Part shown: piece after piece, positions 4,645-10,593 of the stretch
How positions within the stretch are numbered: the stretch's first letter is position 1
How the letters are laid out: every line of letters begins with the position of its first letter
DNA from: Acidobacteriota bacterium
Lineage (GTDB): Bacteria; Acidobacteriota; Vicinamibacteria; Vicinamibacterales; SCN-69-37
Assembly (NCBI GenBank): GCA_021824055.1
Contig: JAKALV010000099.1
Span: forward strand, 1 to 10,597
Length of the DNA: 10,597 nt
Direction of reading: 5' to 3'
Position numbers and translations under genes: made by a program
The notes under the pieces: model-generated
What the model was told of the DNA's origin: nothing
The model's database searches: none
What the model saw: only the letters and a program-made list of their open reading frames with translations

Positions 4645-5835
4645 GTGGCGAAGCGCCGGATGGAATCGTGGATCGCCGTGATCGTCGTCGCCGTCGGTCT
4701 GCCCGTCGCGGCCATTGTCAGCGTCGTGGTGTACCTGAACGCGACGGCCACGCCCCTGCATCCGGACGCGCGCGACATCGGCTCGGTGGCGTATTCGGCG
4801 CCATCGCCGAAGTGGGCCGGCGCGGCGGCGCGCGGGCGGCAGATCGTGCGCGCCGGTGTCGTCGCGCAGAACCTGCCGGGCATCTCCGTGGCGGTCGGCG
4901 CCGGTGGCGGCATCGCGTGGGCCGAGGGGTTCGGGTGGGCGGATCTCGCGACCCGCGCGCCGGTCTCGCCGGCGACGCGCTTCAGAATCGGGCACGCGTC
5001 CATCGCGCTCACCTCGGCGGCGGTCGGCCTGTTGCGGGAGCGGGACCGGCTGCGCCTCGATGACGACATTCAGGAGTACGTGCCCGCATTCCCGAAGAAG
5101 CCGTGGCCCGTCACGCTGCGGCAGTTGATGGGACACGTGGCGGGCATCCGGCACTACCGCGATACCGAATGGGGCGACAAGCCCTCGGAGCACTGCGAGC
5201 GCGCGTCCGAAGGCGTGCACAGCTTCGCGAATGACCCGCTGCTGTTCGAGCCGGAGACGAAGTATCAGTATTCGACCTATGGCTGGGTGCTGGTGAGCGC
5301 GGCCGTCGAAGCCGCGGCGGGCGAGCCGTTCTTCACGTTCATGCACGACCAGGTGTTCACGCCGCTGGGCATGCTCGACACGACCGCCGACCGGGCGAAC
5401 GAGCCCATGGAGGATCGGGCGACCTCGTACTACGTCAACAATTTCGGGCGCGAGGTGACCACGGGCGTCGACTACTCGTGTTTCGCGGGCGCCGGCGCGT
5501 TTCTCTCGACGCCGTCCGATCTCGTGCGGTTCGGCCTGGCGATGCACGGCGGCACGTTGCTGCCGCCCGACACCGTGCGCCTGCTGCAGTCGCGGCAGCA
5601 GCTGGCGTCCGGCCAGGACACCAACTACGGGCTCGGCTGGATGCTCGACACCGTGGAGCTGGCGGGCGCCCCCACGCCGCTGGTCTACCATGCGAGCCGC
5701 ACCATGGAGGGCGCCTCCACATCGTTCCTCACCTTTCCCGAGCGCGGGCTTGTCGTGGCGGTGTCGTCGAATATCGCCTTCGTGGACATGCGGTCGATTG
5801 CCCTGGCGATCGCGGAAGCGTTTGCGGAAAAATAG
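4645..5835 (+). CDS. Membrane-anchored LACTB/class C beta-lactamase-like protein, catalytic motifs degenerate
   Basis: This 396-aa protein has an N-terminal transmembrane anchor (about residues 9-31, WIAVIVVAVGLPVAAIV) followed by a serine beta-lactamase/DD-peptidase fold. The closest remembered relative is LACTB, from DDDIQEYVPAFPKKPWPVT, LMGHVAGIRHY, NDPLLFEP and AGAGAFLSTPSDLVRFG. The catalytic SxxK expected in FRIGSxSKALT is FRIGHASIALT: His117 replaces the nucleophilic Ser and Ile120 replaces the general-base Lys. The Y-x-N motif is Y209-S-T, a variant LACTB shares. The H-T-G region reads HASRT (349-353). The frame is intact, so this looks like a pseudoenzyme, perhaps a binding protein. 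GTG 4645 is used; ATG 4660 is an alternative and neither has a ribosome site. Remnant pseudogenes start immediately after the stop. Confidence 0.88.
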   Translation: MAKRRMESWIAVIVVAVGLPVAAIVSVVVYLNATATPLHPDARDIGSVAYSAPSPKWAGAAARGRQIVRAGVVAQNLPGISVAVGAGGGIAWAEGFGWADLATRAPVSPATRFRIGHASIALTSAAVGLLRERDRLRLDDDIQEYVPAFPKKPWPVTLRQLMGHVAGIRHYRDTEWGDKPSEHCERASEGVHSFANDPLLFEPETKYQYSTYGWVLVSAAVEAAAGEPFFTFMHDQVFTPLGMLDTTADRANEPMEDRATSYYVNNFGREVTTGVDYSCFAGAGAFLSTPSDLVRFGLAMHGGTLLPPDTVRLLQSRQQLASGQDTNYGLGWMLDTVELAGAPTPLVYHASRTMEGASTSFLTFPERGLVVAVSSNIAFVDMRSIALAIAEAFAEK

Positions 5836-5836
5836 G

Positions 5837-6140
5837 CACCCGAGGCGGCACGTTTCTATGCCGCCACGTTTCCCGACAGCGCGGTGACGGCGGTGCACGC
5901 GGCGCCCGGCGACTACCCTGGCGGCAAGAAGGGCGATGTGCTGACGGTGAACTCACGGTGGTGGGCCTCCCGTGTCTCGGCCTCAAGGGCGGCCCGGAGT
6001 TCAAACACAACGAGGCGTTTTCGTTTCAGATCGCGACCGACACGCAGGCAGAGACGGACCGTTACCGGAATGCGATCGTCGGCAATGGCGGCAGCGAAAG
6101 CGCGTGCGGCTGGTGCAAGGACCGCTGGGGCCTCTCGTGG
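5837..6140 (+). pseudogene. VOC-family (PhnB/3-dmu-9_3-mt) gene remnant, frameshifted
   Basis: This is a decayed copy of the gene at 10094-10570, covering its codons 17-116. It starts within two bases of the upstream stop codon, with PEAARFYAATFPDS matching HEAASFYAATFPDS, and shares GDYPGGKKGDVLTV. The first 16 codons, including the start, are missing. A one-base deletion near 5949-5951, in the GACGGTG-A stretch, shifts the frame; the second frame then resumes with LTVVGLPCLGLKGGPEF and ends at DRWGLSW. There it is joined directly to a TPR-gene fragment, so the last 42 codons are also missing. Non-functional. Confidence 0.85.
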
Positions 6141-6368
6141 CGTCTGAAGCTCTATCGCGGTGAGATCGGTCCCGATGCCGTGATCACGGGCGCGGATACG
6201 GACGACGTGCAGGTAGCGACGCTCGCGTTCGGCGTCGGCAATTGGTATCTCGTTCGCGGCGACAAGGCGCAGGCGCGGACGTGGTTTGAGCGCTCCGTGA
6301 ACACGAGCGGCGGATGGCCCGGCTTCGGCTTCATCCTGTCGGAGATGGAACTGCAGCGGATGCGCTGA
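6141..6368 (+). pseudogene. TPR-protein gene remnant, C-terminal 75 codons
   Basis: This fragment corresponds to residues 212-286 of the TPR protein at 9230-10090. It opens RLKLYRGEIGPDAVIT (intact RLQLYRGEIGPHAVIT) and ends GWPGFGFILSEMELQRMR with a conserved stop. It is in frame with the second half of the VOC remnant, so the two form one fused reading frame, but no start codon or promoter of their own is apparent. The order VOC then TPR is the reverse of the intact locus. Non-functional by inference. Confidence 0.85.
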
Positions 6369-6439
6369 AGATCAAGATCTTTCGGCACGCGGAGGCGCGG
6401 AGTTCGCGGAGAAGGACATGGTCAGCCTGCCGGGTTTGG

Positions 6440-6460
6440 TGGCCCGGCTACGCCGGGCTA
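6440..6460. repeat. GC-rich stem-loop
   Basis: GCCCGGC (6442-6448), TAC loop, GCCGGGC (6452-6458) is a perfect 7-bp stem, extended by a G-T wobble and a T-A pair to 6440-6460. It directly adjoins the larger inverted repeat at 6461-6543. It lies in the 288-bp gap after the TPR remnant and could be part of one composite palindromic element. No T-tract follows, so a classic terminator is not supported. Confidence 0.5.
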
Positions 6461-6543
6461 GCGAGGCGCGGGAGAGAGAGCGAGAACGAGAGAGCCCCAT
6501 GATCGACGGCGCTCTCGTTCTCGCTCTCTCTCCCGCACCTCGC
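6461..6543. repeat. Long inverted repeat: 36-bp arms, 11-nt loop
   Basis: Left arm 6461-6496 and right arm 6508-6543 are complementary at 34 of 36 positions. The central 25 bp are perfect and built from purine-rich GAGAGAGAGCGAGAACGAGAG on one strand. The loop (6497-6507) is CCATGATCGAC. As RNA this is an extremely stable hairpin; as DNA it is a cruciform candidate. It may insulate the following gene from read-through or be a non-autonomous mobile palindromic element. Nothing else recognisable fills 6369-6640 apart from the adjacent stem-loop and a 14-bp palindrome at 6368-6381 (AAGATC-AA-GATCTT). Confidence 0.8.
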
Positions 6544-6644
6544 CGGCCGCGAAGCAGCCGCCAGGCCCGTCAGCGTGCAACAAGCCGTTCCTTCACGTCT
6601 CTTGATGCCCTTCACGGTGAAAAGCTTTTGGCCTTGTCCGGGCC

Positions 6645-6650
6645 TACAAT
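6645..6650 (+). promoter_or_regulatory. Putative -10 element of a leaderless transcript (TPR-thioredoxin gene)
   Basis: TACAAT ends 6 nt before the ATG at 6657, so transcription would begin at or next to the start codon. There is no ribosome-binding sequence upstream, in agreement with leaderless expression. No good -35 box at the usual spacing was found. Confidence 0.5.
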
Positions 6651-6656
6651 CGCCCT

Positions 6657-8288
6657 ATGCGCAGAGTCCTGATCCTGTTCCTGACGCTCACGGTCGCCGG
6701 CATCCGGATTCACGCGGGCCCCGATCGTTTCGCGGGCACGCCGGCCGCCAGGGCGGAGTTCGACAAGGGCAAGACGCTCGAGCGGTCGAACGACTGGGAG
6801 CAGGCCGCGCTCGCCTACAAGCGCGCGTGGACGATCGATCCGAATTTCGCCGACGCGCATGACGCCTACAGCTGGGCGCGCCAGCGGCAGGCGCTCGGCG
6901 ACATCAGCAAGCTCGGCAAGATGACCGCGGAGGAGCGCAAGGCGCTCCATGAGCGGACGTCGGCCATGGACGCGGCGGTCATCAAGGAATACGCCGACCT
7001 GATCGCCTCGCATCCGGCGGTGCCGATCTACAAGTGGGCGCAGGCGCAGCACTACAACGAATCGAACATCGACCTGCAGGGCAAGCTCTGCCGGGAAACG
7101 GTGGAGATGGATCCGGCGTTCACGCCGGGCTATCGCTGTCTCGCGACGGTGGCCGGCGTGCGCGGCGACTTCGACGTCGCGGCCGACAGCTGGCGGCACG
7201 TGATGGCGATCGACGGCGAATCGCCGGAGCTCTGGCTGCGTCTCGCGCGCTCGGAGCGCGAAGTGCCGGCGAAGTACAAAGCGCTGACCGACGAGCTCAT
7301 CGCGCATCTTCCCAACACCGACACGGCCGCGCAGGCGCTGGAGATGTGGGCGGAGTCGTTGCCGGTGCCCGAGCGCATCGCCGCGTTCGAACGCCTCATC
7401 GCCGAGTACCCGCCGCAGCGGTTCGCGTCCACCACCGATGGCGCGATGTGGCTGTTCTCGCTGTACGACGACATGGCACCGGCGAAGGCCGCGGCGCTGG
7501 CGCACACGATGGCCGCGGCGCTCCCGAAGGACAAGGCATGGCAGGCCAAGGTGGTCTACAGCGACACGCTGGCTGATGCGGAGAAGAAAGCGGAGACGGA
7601 CGGCGCCGGCGCGCTCGCGCTGCTCAAGACGGTGAAGGTGCCGACGTATGTCAGCAGGCAGCGGCTGCTCATCGCCTCCGCGCGCGCCGAGGATCGCGCC
7701 GGGCAACTCGACGCCGCGTACGGCGACCTGCTCAAGGCCTATGCCCCGCTGCCCGGTCCCAAGCTCGAGCCCGCGCTCTACGCCTACGGCCGTCGTCTCG
7801 GCAAGGACGCCGCCACGGTGGACAAAGAGGTGTGGGCGCTCCGCGCCGCGGCCGCGAAACCGGCGACGCCGTTCTCGCTCGAGTCGTTCATCGACGGCAA
7901 ACAGGTGTCGCTCGCTGACTTCAAGGGCCGCGTCGTCCTTCTCGATTTCTGGTTCCCGAACTGCGGTCCGTGCCGCGGGTCGTTCCCGCTGCTCGAACGG
8001 CTCTATGCGAAACACAAGGCCGACGGGCTCGTGTATCTCGGCATCAACGGCCTCGAAGCGCAGGATCCGCAGGTCATGCCGCTCTGGAAGAGCCTCGGCC
8101 TCAGCTTCACGCCGCTCAAGAGCACCGAGAAGTGGAGCGCCGACGTCTACGGCGTCACGGGGTATCCGACGACGTTCTTCATCGGCGCGGATCAGCAGAC
8201 GTATTTCAAGACGCACGTGTACGACGAGAACACGTTCGCGATCGCGGACATGCAGCTCACGGCGCTGCTGAAGGCGGCGAAGAAGTAG
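6657..8288 (+). CDS. Exported TPR protein with C-terminal TlpA-like thioredoxin domain
   Basis: This 543-aa protein begins with a Sec signal peptide (MRRVLILFLTLTVAGIRIHA, cleavage near residue 20). An alpha-helical region follows, with TPR-like units at about 31-64 (EFDKGKTLERSNDWEQAALA) and 140-200 (VEMDPAFTPGYRCLATVAG). The C-terminal domain, about 400-543, is a redoxin/TlpA thioredoxin fold: VSLADFKGRVVLLDFWFPN, then Cys436-Gly-Pro-Cys439, and the cis-proline loop GYPTTFFIG with Pro504. Such domains act in the periplasm as thiol-disulfide reductases, for example in cytochrome c maturation or repair of extracytoplasmic proteins. The residue before the first Cys is Asn rather than the usual Trp or Ala. 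The substrate is unknown; the TPR part may bind it. It is monocistronic and converges with vapC 16 bp downstream. Confidence 0.9.
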   Translation: MRRVLILFLTLTVAGIRIHAGPDRFAGTPAARAEFDKGKTLERSNDWEQAALAYKRAWTIDPNFADAHDAYSWARQRQALGDISKLGKMTAEERKALHERTSAMDAAVIKEYADLIASHPAVPIYKWAQAQHYNESNIDLQGKLCRETVEMDPAFTPGYRCLATVAGVRGDFDVAADSWRHVMAIDGESPELWLRLARSEREVPAKYKALTDELIAHLPNTDTAAQALEMWAESLPVPERIAAFERLIAEYPPQRFASTTDGAMWLFSLYDDMAPAKAAALAHTMAAALPKDKAWQAKVVYSDTLADAEKKAETDGAGALALLKTVKVPTYVSRQRLLIASARAEDRAGQLDAAYGDLLKAYAPLPGPKLEPALYAYGRRLGKDAATVDKEVWALRAAAAKPATPFSLESFIDGKQVSLADFKGRVVLLDFWFPNCGPCRGSFPLLERLYAKHKADGLVYLGINGLEAQDPQVMPLWKSLGLSFTPLKSTEKWSADVYGVTGYPTTFFIGADQQTYFKTHVYDENTFAIADMQLTALLKAAKK

Positions 8289-8304
8289 ATCAGTGAACCC
8301 CTGA

Positions 8305-8706
8305 CTAGTGCTGGACCAGTTCAAAGCCCTGTTGGGCAAAATGCGGATCAAACGCGAACGCTCGTGTCACTGACAACCGGCGCATCGTCGCGAAGCTGAC
8401 ACAGTCGACCAGGCTCAGCTGCCGGCGACGGGCGGCGAAGAGGGCGGCAAGGGCCGCAGCATGGACATCTTCGGTGACGAACGCCACGCGCAAGAGCGGC
8501 GTGATCGTGTCCACCAGATCACGCACGGCGTCGAGGCCAAACCGGCTTTGCAGAAGGGCACTCGTCTCGACCAGCACGTAATTGGTGGAGACGAAGTCGG
8601 TGTCGCGTTCGAGGAGTGTTGTCCAGATGCGCGCTGCGCGCGCGTGATGCGCATCAGAGCCGTGAAGCACGGCGAGCAATGCCGACGTGTCCACGAAGAC
8701 GCTCAC
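8305..8706 (-). CDS. vapC: PIN-domain ribonuclease toxin, VapC family (second pair)
   Basis: This 133-aa PIN protein starts SVFVDTSALLAVLHG and carries Asp6, Glu47 (VLVETSALL), Asp101 (LSLVDCVSFA) and Asp120 (AFAFDPHF), the complete metal-binding quartet of VapC endoribonucleases. The GTG start at 8706-8704 overlaps the antitoxin stop in a GTGA arrangement, giving tight translational coupling with the toxin second. It shares only family motifs with the toxin at 263-706, so the two pairs are not recent duplicates. It is intact in sequence and probably functional. Confidence 0.92.
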   Translation of the reverse strand: MSVFVDTSALLAVLHGSDAHHARAARIWTTLLERDTDFVSTNYVLVETSALLQSRFGLDAVRDLVDTITPLLRVAFVTEDVHAAALAALFAARRRQLSLVDCVSFATMRRLSVTRAFAFDPHFAQQGFELVQH

Positions 8707-8951
8707 CGGCGCGCGGCTTTCTCGAGGTGCTGATCGTGGCGCACCGCCAGATCACGCGGACCGCCGCGATGACGGCCGATCACGGCCAGCGCGCGTTTGC
8801 GCAGTTCGCTGCGGCTCACATGGTCGGCGTTCTTCAACAGGGTGTCAACGCTCGTGCGGACCAGGTCCGCCATCGAGCGGCCTTCGGCGACAGCCAGTTC
8901 CTTCAGCCCCGCGGCCTGTGCTTTCGTCAACTGAATCTGTGTGCGTACCAT
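8703..8951 (-). CDS. vapB: Ribbon-helix-helix antitoxin (second VapB-type)
   Basis: This 82-aa protein opens VRTQIQLTKAQAAGLKELA and continues EGRSMADLVRTSVDTLL, a CopG/Arc-type ribbon-helix-helix fold (strand 3-8, two helices to about residue 40). The charged C-terminus, LAVRHDQHLEKAARR, is typical of the segment that occupies the PIN active site. The ATG at 8951 is preceded by GAGGG with 6-nt spacing, so unlike the first pair it has a normal ribosome-binding site. It overlaps the toxin by 4 bp. Confidence 0.9.
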   Translation of the reverse strand: MVRTQIQLTKAQAAGLKELAVAEGRSMADLVRTSVDTLLKNADHVSRSELRKRALAVIGRHRGGPRDLAVRHDQHLEKAARR

Positions 8952-8967
8952 CGCCTGCCCTCAGTGA

Positions 8968-9085
8968 TTACAGATTAGCATGAATGATGTAGCCTCGCCG
9001 TCGCGTCAGCGTCACGCGCGCGAAGGGTGTGATCTTGCCGTTCTCGTCGTTGTCGATGGACCACGACAAACGCGTACATCTTCAT
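8968..9085 (-). pseudogene. Possible frameshifted small gene (about 40 codons)
   Basis: An ATG at 9085 with GGAG about 10 nt upstream begins MKMYAFVVV; that frame then turns into arginine-rich low-complexity sequence and stops at 8975. One base out of frame, the same region reads SIDNDENGKITPFARVTLTR (then RRGYIIHANL) and stops at 8968, and it looks far more protein-like. A single inserted base in the GTCGTGGTCC stretch would join them as MKMYAFVV-SIDNDENG. I do not recognise the family. This is the only protein-like content in the 278-bp gap between vapB and the TPR gene. Confidence 0.35.
8972..8980 (-). promoter_or_regulatory. Putative extended -10 promoter of the second vapBC pair
   Basis: On the minus strand TGC-TAATCT (8980-8972) is an extended -10 element (TG-n-hexamer) about 20 nt upstream of the vapB ATG, leaving room for the GAGGG ribosome site. 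A direct repeat TAATC-TG-TAATC begins here and could be an antitoxin-binding site. No -35 box stands out. Confidence 0.35.
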
Positions 9086-9214
9086 GGCGGTTGTTCTCCG
9101 TGCTGTGCGTTGCGGCGTCTGAGGCGCGCACACCGAAATTGAGAGCCTAGCGCACCGCTCATTCGGTGCAGGCAGAATATTTCCGGATCGAGATCGAGCG
9201 ACGCGGGGCCGCGT

Positions 9215-9220
9215 TAGAAT
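9215..9220 (+). promoter_or_regulatory. Putative -10 element of the TPR-VOC pair
   Basis: TAGAAT ends 9 nt before the ATG at 9230, implying a leader of only a few nucleotides. There is no Shine-Dalgarno sequence in that gap, and no clear -35 box. Confidence 0.4.
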
Positions 9221-9229
9221 CGCGTCACC

Positions 9230-10090
9230 ATGACGCGAACCTTCCTGACGTTAGTGCTCGGCACGGCAATCACGCTTGGGTCTTCGCTTGGCGCCGTCCA
9301 GACCCCCATCCAGCCTGTCCAGCCGGTTCAGTACCGGTCGCCGTCGGGTGTCGAATATCGGTCGCTGCCCGATACCGACGCGATCACGCAGGCGAAGCAG
9401 GCGCTCGCGGCCGAGCCGCGGAGCGTGGCCCGCATCATCGACCTCGGCGTGGCGCAATCCGGCGCGCGGCAGTTCCGTGAAGCGATCGCCACGTTCACGC
9501 GGGGGCTCGAGATCGAGCCGAACAATGCGCTGCTCTTGCGGTGGCGCGGACATCGCTATCTGTCCGTCCGCGAATTCGATAAGGCCTACGCCGATCTCAC
9601 GCGCGGCAGCGAGATCGACAGCTCGATCTACGGCATCTGGTATCACCTCGGGATCGTCCAGTACGTGCGCGGAGATTTTCTGGCGGCCGCCGCATCATTC
9701 ACGCACGCGCAGCCCCTCGCGCCGGATGCGGGCGAACTCGCCGGTTCCACCGACTGGCTCTGGATGTCACTCAGCCGCGCCGGTCGCGGAGCGGAAGCGA
9801 ACGCCATGCTCGCTCGCCATCCCGAGTCCCGATTGGGGCCCGTCACCAACGCCTACACCCGTCGTCTTCAGCTCTATCGCGGCGAAATCGGTCCGCACGC
9901 GGTCATCACACCTGCGGATACCGACGATGTGCAGATCGCGACGCTTGCGTACGGTCTCGGCAACTGGCACCTGGTCCGCGGCGAGAAGGCACAGGCGCGG
10001 ATGTCGTTCGAACTCGCCGTCCGCGCGGCCGACGGATGGCCCGGGTTCGGATTCATCCTGTCGGAAGTGGAATTGAAACGGATTCGCTGA
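9230..10090 (+). CDS. Exported tetratricopeptide-repeat protein
   Basis: This 286-aa protein has a signal peptide (MTRTFLTLVLGTAITLGSSL, cleavage near residue 22) followed by a short Gln/Pro linker, QTPIQPVQPVQ. TPR units lie at roughly 64-97 (ARQFREAIATFTRGLEIEP), 98-131 (REFDKAYADLTRGSEID) and 132-165 (VRGDFLAAAASFTHAQPLAP), with a fourth TPR-like pair at about 236-269. It is probably a periplasmic scaffold; no catalytic domain is present and the binding partner is unknown. The C-terminal segment ending GWPGFGFILSEVELKRIR is duplicated as a remnant at 6141-6368. A VOC gene follows after 3 bp, so the two are co-transcribed. Confidence 0.87.
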   Translation: MTRTFLTLVLGTAITLGSSLGAVQTPIQPVQPVQYRSPSGVEYRSLPDTDAITQAKQALAAEPRSVARIIDLGVAQSGARQFREAIATFTRGLEIEPNNALLLRWRGHRYLSVREFDKAYADLTRGSEIDSSIYGIWYHLGIVQYVRGDFLAAAASFTHAQPLAPDAGELAGSTDWLWMSLSRAGRGAEANAMLARHPESRLGPVTNAYTRRLQLYRGEIGPHAVITPADTDDVQIATLAYGLGNWHLVRGEKAQARMSFELAVRAADGWPGFGFILSEVELKRIR

Positions 10091-10093
10091 CAC

Positions 10094-10570
10094 ATGACAC
10101 CCAAGAACACGATCTGTCTCTGGTTCGACAAGGACGCGCATGAGGCGGCGAGTTTCTACGCCGCGACGTTTCCGGACAGCAAGGTGACTGCCGTGCACAA
10201 AGCGCCCGGCGACTACCCTGGCGGCAAGAAGGGCGATGTGCTGACGGTGGAGTTCACGGTTGTCGGAATTCCGTGTCTCGGCCTCAACGGCGGCCCGGAG
10301 TTTAGACACAACGAGGCGTTCTCGTTTCAGATCGCGACCGACACTCAGGCAGAGACGGACCGCTACTGGAACGCGATCGTCGGCAATGGCGGCCAGGAAA
10401 GCGCGTGCGGCTGGTGCAAGGACCGCTGGGGTCTCTCGTGGCAGATCACGCCGCGGGCGCTCACCGACGGGCTCGCGGCCGGCGGCGCCGAGGCTCAGCG
10501 CACGTTCGCGGCGATGATGACGATGGGGAAGATCGACATCGCGGCGATCGAGGCGGCGCGGCGGGGCTGA
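10094..10570 (+). CDS. VOC-superfamily protein, PhnB/3-dmu-9_3-mt type
   Basis: This 158-aa protein matches the glyoxalase/bleomycin-resistance (VOC) fold family often annotated PhnB-like or '3-demethylubiquinone-9 3-methyltransferase'. Landmarks are ICLWFDKDAHEAASFYAATF (7-26), FTVVGIPCLGLNGGPEF (54-70), NEAFSFQI (73-80) and CGWCKDRWGLSWQITPRAL (105-123). The family name overstates what is known: members have no methyltransferase fold and mostly lack assigned reactions. The protein is cytoplasmic, without a signal peptide, although its upstream partner is exported. It starts 3 bp after the TPR stop with no strong ribosome site, suggesting reinitiation. A decayed copy of codons 17-116 lies at 5837-6140. 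Confidence 0.9.
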   Translation: MTPKNTICLWFDKDAHEAASFYAATFPDSKVTAVHKAPGDYPGGKKGDVLTVEFTVVGIPCLGLNGGPEFRHNEAFSFQIATDTQAETDRYWNAIVGNGGQESACGWCKDRWGLSWQITPRALTDGLAAGGAEAQRTFAAMMTMGKIDIAAIEAARRG

Positions 10571-10580
10571 CGAAGCGCGT

Positions 10581-10586
10581 TACACT
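10581..10586 (+). promoter_or_regulatory. Putative -10 element for the gene entering at the right edge
   Basis: TACACT ends 7 nt before an ATG at 10594, the same short spacing as seen at 6645-6657. This again suggests a leaderless transcript. The 23-bp gap after the VOC stop has no ribosome site. Confidence 0.4.
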
Positions 10587-10593
10587 TCGGGCC

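Noticed and set aside
3901..5898. Very long minus-strand open frame (665 codons) opposite the secreted protein and LACTB-like genes
   Set aside because: Its product is arginine/histidine-rich low-complexity sequence, as expected for the antisense of GC-rich coding DNA. The plus strand encodes recognisable proteins there.
5478..6368. A single fused plus-strand gene running from the LACTB-like region to the TPR remnant
   Set aside because: Its first part is out of frame inside the LACTB-like gene, and its tail is made of two unrelated truncated genes.
6368..6381. AAGATC-AA-GATCTT palindrome as a terminator for the TPR remnant
   Set aside because: A 2-nt loop is too tight, the stem is AT-rich and only three T residues follow; recorded only as a palindrome.
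6461..6543. GAGA/CTCT-rich tract as a CRISPR-like or microsatellite array
   Set aside because: There are only two arms and they are inverted, not direct repeats with spacers.
8289..8304. TCAG...CTGA mini-hairpin between the convergent TPR-thioredoxin and vapC genes
   Set aside because: Only four paired bases with a 7-nt loop; too weak to call a terminator.
6612..8351. Long minus-strand open frame (579 codons) opposite the TPR-thioredoxin gene
   Set aside because: Same antisense effect; the plus-strand product has a signal peptide, TPRs and a CGPC thioredoxin domain.
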